48,000 bases of DNA from Planctomycetota bacterium (GCA_028281445.1 JANQJW010000018.1:1-48000); one strand, 5' to 3'; positions 15,233 through 24,054 are shown, counted from the stretch's first letter. Made by a program: numbers and translations. The notes: generated by a model not told the origin, from the sequence alone.

Positions 15233-15895
15233 ATGGGACAGAAGACACACCCCATCGGCTTCCGTACGGGCGTCTACCTCGACTGGACGTCGCGTTGGTA
15301 CGCGCCGAAGAAGGACTTTGCCCGGCTCCTCAAGGAAGACCGCCAGATCCGTGACTTCATCAAGAAGGAGTTCTACGGCGCGGGCATTCCCAAGATCGAG
15401 ATCGAGCGCAAGGCCGACGCCCTGCGCGTGATCGTGCACACGGCCAAGCCCGGCGTCCTCATCGGCCGCAAGGGCGTCAAGGCCGAAGAGCTCAAGAAAC
15501 GCATGGAGAAGGTGACGGGCCGCCGCGTGGGGCTCGACATCATGGAGATCTCGCGTCCCGAGCTGAACGCGACACTCGTCGCGCAGAACGTGGCCGAGCA
15601 GCTCATGAAGCGCGCGGCCTACCGCCGCACGCTGAAGCGTGCCATCCAGCACACGATGGAGCGCGGGGCCAAGGGCGTGAAGATCATGATCGCCGGCCGC
15701 CTGGGTGGTCACGAGATCGCGCGTACCGAGAAGCAGGCGCAGGGCTCGATTCCGTTGTCGACGCTCAAGGCCGACATCAGCTACGGCACGGCCGAGGCGC
15801 GCACTACGTACGGCGTCATCGGCGTCAAGTGCTGGATCTACCTGGGCACGCTGGCCAGCGCCGAGCCGAAGCCGCTCGCCGAGGAGGGCCTCTAG
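15233..15895 (+). CDS. rpsC: 30S ribosomal protein S3
   Basis: 220 residues, normal. S3 helps form the mRNA entry channel. The start is the ATG at 15233, giving MGQKTHPIGFRTGV. The KH-domain signature VLIGRKGVKAEELKKRMEK is near residues 77-95. The C-terminal half contains GAKGVKIMIAGRLGGHEIARTEK and GVIGVKCWIYLG. It begins 2 nt after rplV, and its stop is followed by rplP after one base. Confidence 0.98.
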   Translation: MGQKTHPIGFRTGVYLDWTSRWYAPKKDFARLLKEDRQIRDFIKKEFYGAGIPKIEIERKADALRVIVHTAKPGVLIGRKGVKAEELKKRMEKVTGRRVGLDIMEISRPELNATLVAQNVAEQLMKRAAYRRTLKRAIQHTMERGAKGVKIMIAGRLGGHEIARTEKQAQGSIPLSTLKADISYGTAEARTTYGVIGVKCWIYLGTLASAEPKPLAEEGL

Positions 15896-15896
15896 G

Positions 15897-16310
15897 ATGT
15901 TGATGCCCAAGCGCGTCAAGTGGCGCAAGCAGCAGCGCGACAAGATCAAGGGTGAGGCCACGCGCGGCAACTTCGTTGCGTTCGGCGACTACGGCCTGCA
16001 GGCCCTCGAGCGCGGCTGGATTCCGGCGAACGTCATCGAGGCGGGCCGTGTCGCGGCCGTACGCGGTGCACCCGACGCCCGCGTCTACATCCGCATCTTC
16101 CCCCACAAGTCCGTGTCCTCGACCCCCGAGGAGACGCGGATGGGTACGGGCAAGGGCGAGCCGGACTACTGGACCGCCGTCGTCAAGCCCGGAACGATCC
16201 TCTTCGAGGTCGGCGGCGGCGTCTCCGAAGTCGACGCCCGCAAGGCCTTGAACAAGGTGGCGCACAAGATGCCCATCAAGACGCGCTTCGTCGCGCGTCG
16301 GAAGGCGTAG
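15897..16310 (+). CDS. rplP: 50S ribosomal protein L16
   Basis: 137 residues, normal. L16 organises the A-site side of the 50S and is needed late in assembly. The N-terminus MLMPKRVKWRKQQRDK is canonical and fixes the ATG at 15897. RGNFVAFGDYGLQALERGWI, the MGTGKGEPDYWTAVVKPG motif and the C-terminal KMPIKTRFV are family hallmarks. It lies one base after the rpsC stop. Confidence 0.98.
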   Translation: MLMPKRVKWRKQQRDKIKGEATRGNFVAFGDYGLQALERGWIPANVIEAGRVAAVRGAPDARVYIRIFPHKSVSSTPEETRMGTGKGEPDYWTAVVKPGTILFEVGGGVSEVDARKALNKVAHKMPIKTRFVARRKA

Positions 16311-16314
16311 AGAT

Positions 16315-16545
16315 ATGAGGCCGCGTGATATCCGACGCCGTGAGAGCCAGGACCTCGAGCAGGAGGCTGTTCGCCTGCGCGAGGAGGTGTTCCAGCACCG
16401 GTTCCACGGTCAGAGCGAAGAGAAGGTCGACCGGGGCCGCATCCGCAAGCACCGGCGCGACATCGCTCGCATCAAGACCATTCTCAAGGAGCGGGCCATG
16501 GGGCTGAACGAGCACCTCGAGAACGAAGCTGGGAAGGGCAAGTAG
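16315..16545 (+). CDS. rpmC: 50S ribosomal protein L29
   Basis: 76 residues, small and helical as expected. L29 sits next to L23 at the tunnel exit. The pattern of an N-terminal helix ([18 protein letters not shown]) and a C-terminal [21 protein letters not shown] helix matches L29. The start lies 4 nt after the rplP stop and the next gene begins 2 nt after its own stop. Confidence 0.95.
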   Translation: MRPRDIRRRESQDLEQEAVRLREEVFQHRFHGQSEEKVDRGRIRKHRRDIARIKTILKERAMGLNEHLENEAGKGK

Positions 16546-16547
16546 TC

Positions 16548-16862
16548 ATGGCCGGCGAAACGACACAGAAGAAGCGCGGAATGCGCCGCACCGTGACCGG
16601 CAAGGTCGTGTCGGACAAGATGGACAAGACCATCACTGTCCGGCAGGAGCGCCTCACGAAGCATCCGCTCTACGGCAAGTACATCCGTCGTGCCTCGACC
16701 TACAAGGCGCACGACGAGAACAACACGGCGCGCATGGGTGACACGGTGGAGATCACCTTCTGCCGGCCCCTGAGCAAGACCAAGACATGGCGGCTGGTGA
16801 AGGTCATTCGCTCCGACCGTCTCGCTGAAGCGGAACGTGCCGCGGAAGGCGGGGAGGGCTAG
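16548..16862 (+). CDS. rpsQ: 30S ribosomal protein S17
   Basis: 104 residues with a short acidic C-terminal tail beyond the usual 85 or so. S17 is an early-binding OB-fold protein. [31 protein letters not shown] and [18 protein letters not shown] are diagnostic. The stop is immediately followed by the rplN start. Confidence 0.97.
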   Translation: MAGETTQKKRGMRRTVTGKVVSDKMDKTITVRQERLTKHPLYGKYIRRASTYKAHDENNTARMGDTVEITFCRPLSKTKTWRLVKVIRSDRLAEAERAAEGGEG

Positions 16863-17231
16863 ATGATCCAGCTCCGTACATGGCTCGACGTGGCGGACAA
16901 TTCGGGCGCCAAGCGCTGTCACGCCATCAAGGTCATCGGCCGCGGTAACAAGTCCACGGCCGAGATCGGCGACATCGTCGTCGCCTCGGTGCGCAAGGCC
17001 ATTCCCGCTTCGCCCATCAAGCCCGGGACCGTGGTGCGCGGCGTCGTCGTCCGCACCCGCAACCCGCACCGTCGCAAGGACGGTACGTACGTTCGCTTCG
17101 ACTCGAACGCGATCGTGCTCATCAACGAAGACAAGAGCCCCAGGGGGACGCGCGTGTTCGGCGCGGTCGCCCGGGAGCTCAGGCGCAAGGGCTTCACGAA
17201 GATCGTGAACCTCGCGTCGGAGGTGGTGTGA
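16863..17231 (+). CDS. rplN: 50S ribosomal protein L14
   Basis: 122 residues, exactly the usual length. L14 forms inter-subunit bridges and binds the silencing factor RsfS in other bacteria. [18 protein letters not shown], the [13 protein letters not shown] segment and the C-terminal [16 protein letters not shown] identify it. It starts directly after the rpsQ stop and overlaps the next start by one base. Confidence 0.99.
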   Translation: MIQLRTWLDVADNSGAKRCHAIKVIGRGNKSTAEIGDIVVASVRKAIPASPIKPGTVVRGVVVRTRNPHRRKDGTYVRFDSNAIVLINEDKSPRGTRVFGAVARELRRKGFTKIVNLASEVV

Positions 17232-17599
17232 TGCCGAAACGCATTCGCCGAGGAGATCTGGTCGCCGTGGTGTCCGGCGACGATCGCGGCAAGCGCGGCC
17301 GGGTTCTCCGGCTCGTGCCCGAGAAGAACCGCGTCGTCGTCGAGGGCGTGAACCTCGTGTTCAAGCACCTTCGCCGCAGCCAGCAGAATCCGCAGGGCGG
17401 CCGCGTCCGCCGCGAGGCGGCCATCGCGATCAGCAACGTGATGCCGATCGATCCCGAGTCGAACAAGCCGACCCGGGTCGCGTCCAAGGTCGTCGACGGC
17501 CGCCGCACGCGTGTCGCCCGTCGCACGGGTTCCGCGCTCGGTGCGCAGGCAGCCAAGGCCCAGGCTGCGAAGAAGACCAAGAAGGACGAGGAGGAGTAA
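17231..17599 (+). CDS. rplX: 50S ribosomal protein L24
   Basis: 122 residues; the core is normal but the C-terminal tail is long and Lys/Ala-rich. L24 is an assembly initiator with a KOW motif, seen as GDLVAVVSGDDRGKRGRVLRL. The ATG at 17231 overlaps the rplN stop (TGATG). A GTG one codon upstream would add only one Met and is less likely. Confidence 0.96.
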   Translation: MPKRIRRGDLVAVVSGDDRGKRGRVLRLVPEKNRVVVEGVNLVFKHLRRSQQNPQGGRVRREAAIAISNVMPIDPESNKPTRVASKVVDGRRTRVARRTGSALGAQAAKAQAAKKTKKDEEE

Positions 17600-17602
17600 G
17601 TC

Positions 17603-18163
17603 GTGGCACGCCTTCGTGACCAGTACTTCGAGACCGTTCGTCCGCAGCTGATGAGGGACCTCGGGCTCGAGAATCCCTATGCCGCGCCACGCCTGCAGAA
17701 GATCACGCTCTCCTGCGGCGTCGGTGACGCCAAGGACAACAAGAAGCTTCTCCAGAACGCTCTGGAGATCCTGAGCCGCGTCGCCGGGCAGAAGCCGGTG
17801 GCGACGAAGGCACGCAAGTCCATCGCGCAGTTCCGCCTGCGCCAGGGAATGATCGTCGGTGCGCGCGTGACGCTGCGCGGCGCGAGGATGTACGAGTTCC
17901 TCGATCGCCTCATCAACGTCATCACGCCGCGTATCCGTGACTTCCGCGGCCTCAAGAGCAAGTTCGATGGGTCCGGCAACTACAACATGGGTCTCGTGGA
18001 ACAGTCCGTGTTCCCGGAGGTCGACGGCGAGCTGCTGGAGACTCCGCAGGGCATGAACATCGCGATGACCATCCGCAGCAACTCGGATGACCACAGCAAG
18101 GCACTGCTGAGCGCGTTCAACTTCCCGTTCCGCCGTGCAGAAGAGGGGGCCCCCATTGGCTAA
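17603..18163 (+). CDS. rplE: 50S ribosomal protein L5 (GTG start)
   Basis: 186 residues, normal. L5 binds 5S rRNA and contacts the P-site t[76 protein letters not shown] are family signatures. The start is a GTG at 17603, three bases after the rplX stop; no ATG fits. Its last codons overlap the 5' end of rpsN. Confidence 0.97.
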   Translation: MARLRDQYFETVRPQLMRDLGLENPYAAPRLQKITLSCGVGDAKDNKKLLQNALEILSRVAGQKPVATKARKSIAQFRLRQGMIVGARVTLRGARMYEFLDRLINVITPRIRDFRGLKSKFDGSGNYNMGLVEQSVFPEVDGELLETPQGMNIAMTIRSNSDDHSKALLSAFNFPFRRAEEGAPIG

Positions 18164-18341
18164 GAAGTGCCTCATCATCAAGCAGCAGAAGAAGCCGAAG
18201 TTCAGCACGCGTGCGTACACGCGTTGTCAGTTCTGCGGCCGGCCGCGTGCCGTCTACCGCAAGTTCGGTATCTGCCGCATCTGTTTCCGTGACATGGCGG
18301 TCCGGGGCGAGATCCCGGGCCTCCGGAAAGCATCCTGGTAG
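18156..18341 (+). CDS. rpsN: 30S ribosomal protein S14, zinc-binding type (TTG start)
   Basis: 61 residues, exactly the size of the short zinc-ribbon S14. The zinc ligands are C24, C27, C40 and C43 (CQFC...CRIC). The ATG at 18135 would add seven residues not found in the family. The TTG at 18156 gives the standard MAKKCL N-terminus and is preceded at proper distance by AAGAGGGGG, so I choose TTG. The gene overlaps the rplE stop by 8 bases, suggesting coupled translation. Confidence 0.93.
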   Translation: MAKKCLIIKQQKKPKFSTRAYTRCQFCGRPRAVYRKFGICRICFRDMAVRGEIPGLRKASW

Positions 18342-18351
18342 GAGGCTGACC

Positions 18352-18753
18352 ATGGCGATGAACGACACCATGGCCGACATGCTCACGCGGATCCGTAACG
18401 GGATCGCCGTGCAACGCCAGTCCGTCGACATTCTCGCTTCGCGCGTGAACAAGGCGGTGGCGGAAGTGCTCGAGCGCGAGGGTTATGTCATTGGCGTGCG
18501 CGACATTCTCGATAACCGGGGCCACCCGGCGTTGCGTGTCGCGCTCAAGTACGACCGGGACGGCGATCCCGTGATCTCCAAGATCGGCCGCGTCTCGCGT
18601 CCGGGCCGCCGCGTCTACCGCGGCGTGCGTGAGATCCCGAAGGTCCTCAACGGGCTGGGCATCTCCGTCGTCAGTACCTCCAAGGGCGTCATGTCCGATC
18701 GCGAGGCTCGCACCGCCGGTGTCGGCGGCGAGATCCTCTGCGAGGTCTGGTAG
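18352..18753 (+). CDS. rpsH: 30S ribosomal protein S8
   Basis: 133 residues, normal. S8 binds the central 16S domain and in E. coli autoregulates the spc operon. NDTMADMLTRIRNG at the N-terminus and the C-terminal VVSTSKGVMSDREARTAGVGGEILCEVW are diagnostic. Between the two in-frame ATGs, 18352 is preferred because GGAGG lies 6 nt upstream. Confidence 0.98.
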   Translation: MAMNDTMADMLTRIRNGIAVQRQSVDILASRVNKAVAEVLEREGYVIGVRDILDNRGHPALRVALKYDRDGDPVISKIGRVSRPGRRVYRGVREIPKVLNGLGISVVSTSKGVMSDREARTAGVGGEILCEVW

Positions 18754-18766
18754 AGGAGCGACTGCG

Positions 18767-19315
18767 ATGTCTCGAGTTGGCAAGGCACCGATTGCGATTC
18801 CCTCCGGCGTCGACGTCTCCGTCGACGGCAAGACGGTTCGCGTCAAGGGCCCCAAGGGCGAGCTGACACGCAAGCTCACCGGCAGCATCTCGGCCGCCGT
18901 CGAGGACGGTCACCTCAAGATCGGCCGCGGCGACGACGAGCAGCAGAGCCGTGCGCTTCACGGTCTCTACCGCGCGCTCTGCCAGGGCATGGTCGAGGGC
19001 GTGGAGAAGGGCTTCAGCAAGACGCTCGACGTCGTCGGCGTCTCGTATCAGGCAGCCATCGAGGGCAACAAGGTCCGCCTCCAGGTGGGCTTCAGCCATC
19101 CGGTGCTGCTCGAGATCCCGAAGGGTCTGAGTGTCGAGTGCCCCAGCCCGACGCGTGTCGTCGTGAGCGGCTGCGACAAGCAGCAGGTGGGCGAGTTCGC
19201 CGCTCGGGTTCGTCGCGTCCGGCCGCCGGAGCCCTACAAGGGCAAGGGCGTCCGCTACTTCGGCGAACAGGTAGTCCAGAAGGCCGGCAAGTCGTTCGTC
19301 GGCGGGGAGAAGTAG
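18767..19315 (+). CDS. rplF: 50S ribosomal protein L6
   Basis: 182 residues, normal. L6 is close to the sarcin-ricin loop. MSRVGKAPIAIPSGVDV at the N-terminus and RRVRPPEPYKGKGVRYFGEQVVQKAGKS at the C-terminus are canonical. The ATG at 18767 is used; the open frame extends upstream through rpsH only as a shadow. Confidence 0.98.
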   Translation: MSRVGKAPIAIPSGVDVSVDGKTVRVKGPKGELTRKLTGSISAAVEDGHLKIGRGDDEQQSRALHGLYRALCQGMVEGVEKGFSKTLDVVGVSYQAAIEGNKVRLQVGFSHPVLLEIPKGLSVECPSPTRVVVSGCDKQQVGEFAARVRRVRPPEPYKGKGVRYFGEQVVQKAGKSFVGGEK

Positions 19316-19317
19316 TC

Positions 19318-19674
19318 GTGAACCTAGGCAAGCGACTGGCACGGCGCCGCCGCAATCGCGCGAACCGCGTGCGCAAACGCGTCCGCGGCAACGCCGAGCG
19401 TCCGCGCATCAGCGTGCACCGGACCAACATGCACATCTACGCCCAGATGATCGACGACGAGTCCGGGCGCACCGTCTGCGAGGCGTCCTCCGTCTCGCTC
19501 AAGCTGCCGTACGGCGGCAACGTGGACGCCGCCAAGAAGGTCGGCGAAGAGCTCGGCAAGCGAGCAAAGGACAACAACGTCGGCCAGGCCGGTTTCGACC
19601 GCGGGCCGTATCGCTATCACGGGCGGATCAAGGCCCTGGCCGAAGGCGTGCGCGCCGCCGGCGTGAAGTTCTAG
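19318..19674 (+). CDS. rplR: 50S ribosomal protein L18 (GTG start)
   Basis: 118 residues, normal. L18 binds 5S rRNA with L5. [65 protein letters not shown] are diagnostic. The GTG at 19318 follows the rplF stop by 2 nt and gives the right N-terminus ([13 protein letters not shown]). Confidence 0.97.
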   Translation: MNLGKRLARRRRNRANRVRKRVRGNAERPRISVHRTNMHIYAQMIDDESGRTVCEASSVSLKLPYGGNVDAAKKVGEELGKRAKDNNVGQAGFDRGPYRYHGRIKALAEGVRAAGVKF

Positions 19675-19681
19675 GAGCGTC

Positions 19682-20179
19682 ATGCGCCGAGAAACTGATT
19701 ACATCGAGCCCGAAGGCATGGACCTGGACGACAACGTCGTCCAGATCAACCGCACTGCGAAGGTCATGAAGGGCGGCCGCCGCTTCGGCTTCAGCGCCCT
19801 CGTGGTCGTCGGCAACGGCAACGGCATCGTCGGCCTGGGCTTCGGCAAGGCGCGCGAAGTGCCGCCTTCCGTCGAGAAGGGCCGGACGGACGCGATGAAG
19901 AAGCTGGTTCGCGTGCCGCTCAAGGGCACGACGATCCCGCACCCGGTGTTGGCGCGCTTCCGCTCCAGCCAGGTGAAGCTCATTCCCGCTGCGCCCGGAA
20001 CCGGCATCATCGCCGGTGCCCCTGTGCGCGCCGTGCTCGAGGCCGCAGGCGTCAAGGACATCCTGACCAAGGCGCTCGGGAGCAAGAACCCCATGAACCT
20101 GGCCAAGGCCACCTACGAGGGCCTGCGGACCATGAAGACGCGTCGCGCGGTCGCCGAGCGCCGCGGGGTGGAACTCTGA
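19682..20179 (+). CDS. rpsE: 30S ribosomal protein S5
   Basis: 165 residues, normal. S5 shapes the mRNA channel and affects fidelity. [42 protein letters not shown], and [29 protein letters not shown] are family hallmarks. In many bacteria rpmD (L30) follows; here the stop overlaps the rplO start directly, so rpmD is absent at this place. Confidence 0.98.
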   Translation: MRRETDYIEPEGMDLDDNVVQINRTAKVMKGGRRFGFSALVVVGNGNGIVGLGFGKAREVPPSVEKGRTDAMKKLVRVPLKGTTIPHPVLARFRSSQVKLIPAAPGTGIIAGAPVRAVLEAAGVKDILTKALGSKNPMNLAKATYEGLRTMKTRRAVAERRGVEL

Positions 20180-20796
20180 TGAACCTCGACGACGTCAAGA
20201 AGATCAAGGTGCGGCGCAGCAAGCGCCACCGCGTCGGGCGCGGCCCGGGCTCGGGCTGGGGCACGACGGCGGGCCGCGGTCACAAGGGTGCCGGTCAGCG
20301 TTCCGGTACGCGCTTCCGCCTGCGGTTCGAGGGTGGCCAGATGCCGCTCTACCGCCGGCTGCCGAAGAAGGGCTTCACGAACGCCCGCTTCAAGACCACG
20401 CTTCACGTCGTGAACGTCGGTGACCTCGAGAAGGCCTTCGACGCGGGCGCGACCGTCGATCTGGACGTGCTCAAGGAGAATGGCCTCGCGCCCAAGCGGG
20501 CGCGCTTCCTCAAGGTCCTGGGCTTCGGCGACCTGAGCAAGGGCCTCGCCATCAAGGCCCACGGTGTGAGTGCCGGGGCTCGCGAGAAGATCGAAGCCGC
20601 CAAGGGCAGCATCGAACTGCTGCCGGTGGAGACCGAGATGCGCCCCAAGGGCGTTCGTAAGGCGAAGTATCAGCAGCAGGCGTCTTCGGCACCCGTTCCG
20701 CGTGCGGACGAGCCTGCCGCGACCCCGGAGGCCGATGCGCCTGAGACCCCGGAGGCAGAAGCCCCCGAGTCGGGTGAGAGTGAGACGTCCGAGTGA
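20179..20796 (+). CDS. rplO: 50S ribosomal protein L15 with acidic C-terminal extension
   Basis: 205 residues against about 145 in E. coli. The core is standard: RRSKRHRVGRGPGSGWGTTAGRGHKGAGQRSG at the N-terminus, GGQMPLYRRLPKKGF, and a C-terminal AHGVSAGAREKIEAAKGSIEL. After residue about 160 the chain continues as an Ala/Pro/Glu/Ser tail with repeats of the kind PEADAPETPEAEAPES. Such a tail would be acidic and disordered. The ATG overlaps the rpsE stop; the stop overlaps the secY GTG. Confidence 0.96.
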   Translation: MNLDDVKKIKVRRSKRHRVGRGPGSGWGTTAGRGHKGAGQRSGTRFRLRFEGGQMPLYRRLPKKGFTNARFKTTLHVVNVGDLEKAFDAGATVDLDVLKENGLAPKRARFLKVLGFGDLSKGLAIKAHGVSAGAREKIEAAKGSIELLPVETEMRPKGVRKAKYQQQASSAPVPRADEPAATPEADAPETPEAEAPESGESETSE

Positions 20797-22106
20797 TCGA
20801 GAACGTCACCAATCTCTTCCGCGTCCCTGAGATCCGCAGTCGCCTGCTGGTCACGCTCGGGTTCCTGCTGCTCTACCGCGTCGGGTGGAACATCCCGATC
20901 CCGGGCGTGGACCTCGAGGCGCTGAAGAGCGCGGCCGGTGGTGAGGGCGGAAGCTCGTTCGCTGCGCTGTTCGGGATCATCTCGGGCGGCGGCATCTACT
21001 CCTGCGCGCTCTTCAGCCTGGGCATCATGCCCTACATCAGCGCGAGCATCATCTTCAGCCTGCTGACGAAGGTGGTGCCGACGCTCGAAGCCGTTGCAAA
21101 GGAAGGTGCTGCAGGCCAGCGCAAGATCAACCAGTGGACCCGGCTCGCGACGGTGCCCCTCGCGCTCGTCCAGGCCGTCATCCTGGTTGCCAACGTCTAT
21201 CGCTCGCCTGACTTTGCGGGCGAACCGCTGCTGCCGCCTGGGTTTGGTCTGGCCCTCACAGCCATCCTCACCCTGACGGCGGGGACCATCCTGCTCATGT
21301 GGGTTGGCGAGCAGATCACGGAGTACGGCGTCGGCAACGGCATCTCGCTCCTGATCATGGCCGGCATCATCGCGCAGGTGCCCCAGGCCGTCGTCACGCT
21401 GGTCGGCACCCAGGAGGGCGGCTTCCTGCCCTTCACCCTGCTGGTGCTGTTCCTGGTGATCGTCGTCGTCGTCGTGTTCATCACCAAGGGCGTGCGGAAG
21501 ATCCCCGTGCAGTACGCGAAGCTGACCCGCGGCCGCAAGGTCTATGGCGGCCAACGTCACTTCCTGCCGCTCAAGGTCAACCAGGCGGGCGTGATGCCGG
21601 TGATCTTCGCCTCGGCGCTGCTGTCGTTTCCGCAGCTCATCGGCTCGGCGATGCAGTGGAGCGCGCTGGAGCTGGCCTTCCGCCCGGACGCGTGGTGGTA
21701 CACGACCCTCAACGTGGTCCTGGTCTTCTTCTTCTCGTTCTTCTGGAACTCGCTGATGTTCAACCCGGTCGAGATGTCGAAGAACATGAAGGAGAGTGGC
21801 TCCTTCGTGCCCGGCATCCGACCCGGCAAGCGCACGGCCGAGTTCCTCGAGAAGGTGATGACGCGCATCACGCTGGCCGGTGCGACGTTCCTGGCCGTGA
21901 TCGCAACGGTGCCCCAGCAGGCGGCGACGGCGATCTCGCGCGAAGTCCCGATCCAGGTCGCCTACTTCCTTGGCGGTACGTCGATCCTCATCGTGGTCAG
22001 CGTCGCGCTGGATCTCGTGGACAAGCTCAACAGTGCGCTGCTCATGCGCAACCAGAGCGGGTTCATGGGCGGCGGCGGCGGCAAGCGCCGGAAGAAGGGG
22101 AGGTAG
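20793..22106 (+). CDS. secY: Preprotein translocase subunit SecY (GTG start)
   Basis: 437 residues with about ten hydrophobic segments, the protein-conducting channel of the Sec system. LVTLGFLLLYRVGWNIPIPGVD at the first helix, the QRKINQWTR loop, YGVGNGISLLIMAGI and the cytosolic loop containing RGRKVYGGQRHFLPLKVNQAGVMPVIFA are diagnostic. The GTG at 20793 overlaps the rplO stop (GTGA). The C-terminus is a short Gly/Lys/Arg tail. The position between rplO and adk is classical. Confidence 0.97.
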   Translation: MIENVTNLFRVPEIRSRLLVTLGFLLLYRVGWNIPIPGVDLEALKSAAGGEGGSSFAALFGIISGGGIYSCALFSLGIMPYISASIIFSLLTKVVPTLEAVAKEGAAGQRKINQWTRLATVPLALVQAVILVANVYRSPDFAGEPLLPPGFGLALTAILTLTAGTILLMWVGEQITEYGVGNGISLLIMAGIIAQVPQAVVTLVGTQEGGFLPFTLLVLFLVIVVVVVFITKGVRKIPVQYAKLTRGRKVYGGQRHFLPLKVNQAGVMPVIFASALLSFPQLIGSAMQWSALELAFRPDAWWYTTLNVVLVFFFSFFWNSLMFNPVEMSKNMKESGSFVPGIRPGKRTAEFLEKVMTRITLAGATFLAVIATVPQQAATAISREVPIQVAYFLGGTSILIVVSVALDLVDKLNSALLMRNQSGFMGGGGGKRRKKGR

Positions 22107-22108
22107 CG

Positions 22109-22687
22109 ATGCACGTGATCCTCCTCGGTCCCCCCGGTGCCGGCAAGGGCACGCAGGCGGAACGCATCGTCGCGGAGCACGGCCTCGTGCATCTCTCGAC
22201 GGGCGATCTCCTGCGTGGCGCGGTCGAGGCGCAGTCCGAGCTCGGCAAGGAAGCCCAGGGCTACATGTCCAAGGGTGAGCTCGTGCCGGATCGCCTCGTG
22301 TCGGCCCTCGTTGCGGAGAAGCTGAAGACCCTGGACGAAGCACAGGGCTTCCTGCTCGACGGGTTCCCGCGCAACGAAGGGCAGGCGAGCGACCTCGCCG
22401 GCGAGCCGCGTGGCCGCGACATCGACCATGTGATCCACCTGCGACTGGACGACGACGAGATCGTGCGCCGGCTGCTTCTGCGCGGGCGTGACGATGACAC
22501 CGAAGAGGTCATCCGCAATCGTCTCGGCGTCTACGAGCGGGAGACGTCGCCGTTGGTGGCGCTCTACGAGGGCAAGGGGCTGTTGCGTCCCATCGACGCG
22601 ACCGGCACCATCGAGGAGATCGCCGAGCGGATTCGCAAGGTGTTGCGTCCGAGCGATACCGGCTCCTCGGAAGGGTCGGCCGCCTGA
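22109..22687 (+). CDS. adk: Adenylate kinase, short lidless form
   Basis: 192 residues. The P-loop GPPGAGKGT is at residues 7-15, followed by [23 protein letters not shown] and the C-terminal segment containing [17 protein letters not shown]. Between the [10 protein letters not shown] stretch and VIRNRL there is no LID/zinc subdomain, so this is the short-type enzyme. It balances AMP, ADP and ATP and is usually essential. It starts 2 nt after the secY stop and overlaps infA; map, often found here, is missing. Confidence 0.96.
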   Translation: MHVILLGPPGAGKGTQAERIVAEHGLVHLSTGDLLRGAVEAQSELGKEAQGYMSKGELVPDRLVSALVAEKLKTLDEAQGFLLDGFPRNEGQASDLAGEPRGRDIDHVIHLRLDDDEIVRRLLLRGRDDDTEEVIRNRLGVYERETSPLVALYEGKGLLRPIDATGTIEEIAERIRKVLRPSDTGSSEGSAA

Positions 22688-22902
22688 TGGCCCGCGAGGA
22701 CAACCTCCGCCTGGATGCCAAGGTCGTGGAGGCACGGCCGAACGCGATGTTCGTGGTCGAGCTCGAGAACGGCCACCGGATCCTCGCGCACATTTCCGGG
22801 AAGATGCGGATGAATTGGATCCGCATCCTGCCGGGCGACAGAGTGACCGTGGAGATGAGCCCCTACGACTTGACGAAGGGGCGGATCGTCTACCGCGACT
22901 AG
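22687..22902 (+). CDS. infA: Translation initiation factor IF-1
   Basis: 71 residues, normal for this single OB-fold factor that occupies the A site during initiation. [19 protein letters not shown] at the N-terminus, [32 protein letters not shown] and the C-terminal [14 protein letters not shown] are diagnostic. Its ATG overlaps the adk stop by one base. Confidence 0.98.
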   Translation: MAREDNLRLDAKVVEARPNAMFVVELENGHRILAHISGKMRMNWIRILPGDRVTVEMSPYDLTKGRIVYRD

Positions 22903-22911
22903 GAGAGGACC

Positions 22912-23025
22912 ATGAAGGTCAGGTCCAGTGTGAAGCGCATCTGCGAGAACTGCCGGATCGTCCGGCGGCACGGCAGGGTGCGTGTGATATGCAAGAACCC
23001 GCGTCACAAGCAGGTTCAGGGGTAA
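22912..23025 (+). CDS. rpmJ: 50S ribosomal protein L36
   Basis: 37 residues. The zinc-ribbon ligands are C11, C14, C27 and H32 in the arrangement CENC...ICKNPRHKQ, so this is the zinc-containing C+ form. It starts at [11 protein letters not shown] with an AGGAGAGG stretch upstream. It lies between infA and rpsM, the standard position. Confidence 0.97.
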   Translation: MKVRSSVKRICENCRIVRRHGRVRVICKNPRHKQVQG

Positions 23026-23034
23026 GGAAGCGCT

Positions 23035-23418
23035 ATGCCTCGTATCGTTGGTGTCGACATTCCCGACAACAAGGTGACCTACATCGCCTTGCAGTACATC
23101 CACGGGATCGGCAAGCACACGGCCCTTCAGCTCTGCGAGACGCTGGGGCTGGAGCCGATGCGCCGGGCCCGCGACCTCACGGACGAGGAGCTCGCCCGTG
23201 TCGCCGGCCAGATCGAGCAGGGCGTGGTGGTGGAGGGCAACCTGCGCCGCCAGACCCAGCAGAACATCGCCCGGCTCAAGGAGATCGGGTGCTACCGCGG
23301 CATGCGCCACCGGCGCGGCCTCCCCGTCCGGGGCCAGCGCACCCAGACGAACGCCCGGACCCGAAAGGGCCCGAAGAAGACCGTGGCAGGCAAGAAGAGC
23401 GTCAAGCAGCTCCGATAG
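23035..23418 (+). CDS. rpsM: 30S ribosomal protein S13
   Basis: 127 residues, normal. S13 reaches from the 30S head to the P-site tRNA and the 50[31 protein letters not shown] at the N-terminus and the C-terminal [29 protein letters not shown] are diagnostic. Unusually, rpsK does not follow at once: a 180-bp gap with a hairpin and a promoter candidate lies between. Confidence 0.98.
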   Translation: MPRIVGVDIPDNKVTYIALQYIHGIGKHTALQLCETLGLEPMRRARDLTDEELARVAGQIEQGVVVEGNLRRQTQQNIARLKEIGCYRGMRHRRGLPVRGQRTQTNARTRKGPKKTVAGKKSVKQLR

Positions 23419-23489
23419 GCGTGGCCGCGGAACCCCGGCGAAAGCCGGGCGGAGCGTTGGTTTTCCGAGACGTGCGCTCCTAAGTCCGT

Positions 23490-23521
23490 TTTCTGGCCGA
23501 CGTTGGGCGGTCGGCCAGAAA
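23490..23521. terminator. 11-bp perfect inverted repeat between rpsM and rpsK
   Basis: TTTCTGGCCGA (23490-23500), a 10-nt loop, then TCGGCCAGAAA (23511-23521). On either strand the stem ends in A/T-rich bases, as in intrinsic terminators with the T's inside the stem, but no long T-tract follows. It may end or attenuate the spc transcript just before the rpsK promoter, or be a protein-binding site in the alpha operon leader. Confidence 0.45.
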
Positions 23522-23522
23522 G

Positions 23523-23550
23523 TTGCAGGGAATTGCCCGCGGGGTACCCT
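23523..23550 (+). promoter_or_regulatory. Putative promoter of the alpha operon (rpsK-rpoA-rplQ)
   Basis: TTGCAG (23523-23528) and TACCCT (23545-23550) with a 16-nt spacer, 48 nt before the rpsK ATG and immediately after the 11-bp inverted repeat. The sequence from -10 onward (TACCCTCGCCGGTTC) closely resembles that ahead of aspS and rpmI. Confidence 0.5.
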
Positions 23551-23598
23551 CGCCGGTTCTTCACAGAGAACGCGGCCCAACCCTCTGACGGAGGTTCG

Positions 23599-23973
23599 AT
23601 GGCGGGTAAGAAGAAAATTCGTCGGAACGTGCCCAAGGCCGTGGTCCACGTCCAGGCGTCCTTCAACAACACGATCGTCACGTTCGCGGCGCCGAACGGC
23701 GAGACCCTGTGCTGGGACAGCGCAGGCACGATCGGCTTCAAGGGCTCCCGGAAGTCCACGCCGTTCGCGGCCCAGAAGGCCGCGGAGCGCGCCGCCGACA
23801 AGGCCCTGAAGATGGGCGTGCGGGAAGTCGAGGTTCGCGTCAAGGGCCCCGGAGCGGGTCGCGAGTCGGCCATCCGCAGCCTTCAGAGCCGCGGCCTCAA
23901 GATCCGGGCGGTCGAAGACGTCACGCCCCTGCCGCACAACGGATGCCGGCCCCGCAAGCGCCGGCGCGTCTGA
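23599..23973 (+). CDS. rpsK: 30S ribosomal protein S11
   Basis: 124 residues, normal. S11 lines the platform and the E-site mRNA path. [64 protein letters not shown] and the C-terminal [13 protein letters not shown] are diagnostic. The ATG at 23599 is preceded by GGAGG. An upstream ATG in the same frame would add 32 unrelated residues. rpsD, usual between rpsK and rpoA, is missing. Confidence 0.98.
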   Translation: MAGKKKIRRNVPKAVVHVQASFNNTIVTFAAPNGETLCWDSAGTIGFKGSRKSTPFAAQKAAERAADKALKMGVREVEVRVKGPGAGRESAIRSLQSRGLKIRAVEDVTPLPHNGCRPRKRRRV

Positions 23974-24054
23974 CCTACCACCACTGAGCTGAACCACTAG
24001 CTCCGGGGCGCGTAGGGCGGGCTTCGGAGACATGAGAGAAGGACGGAGGATCGA

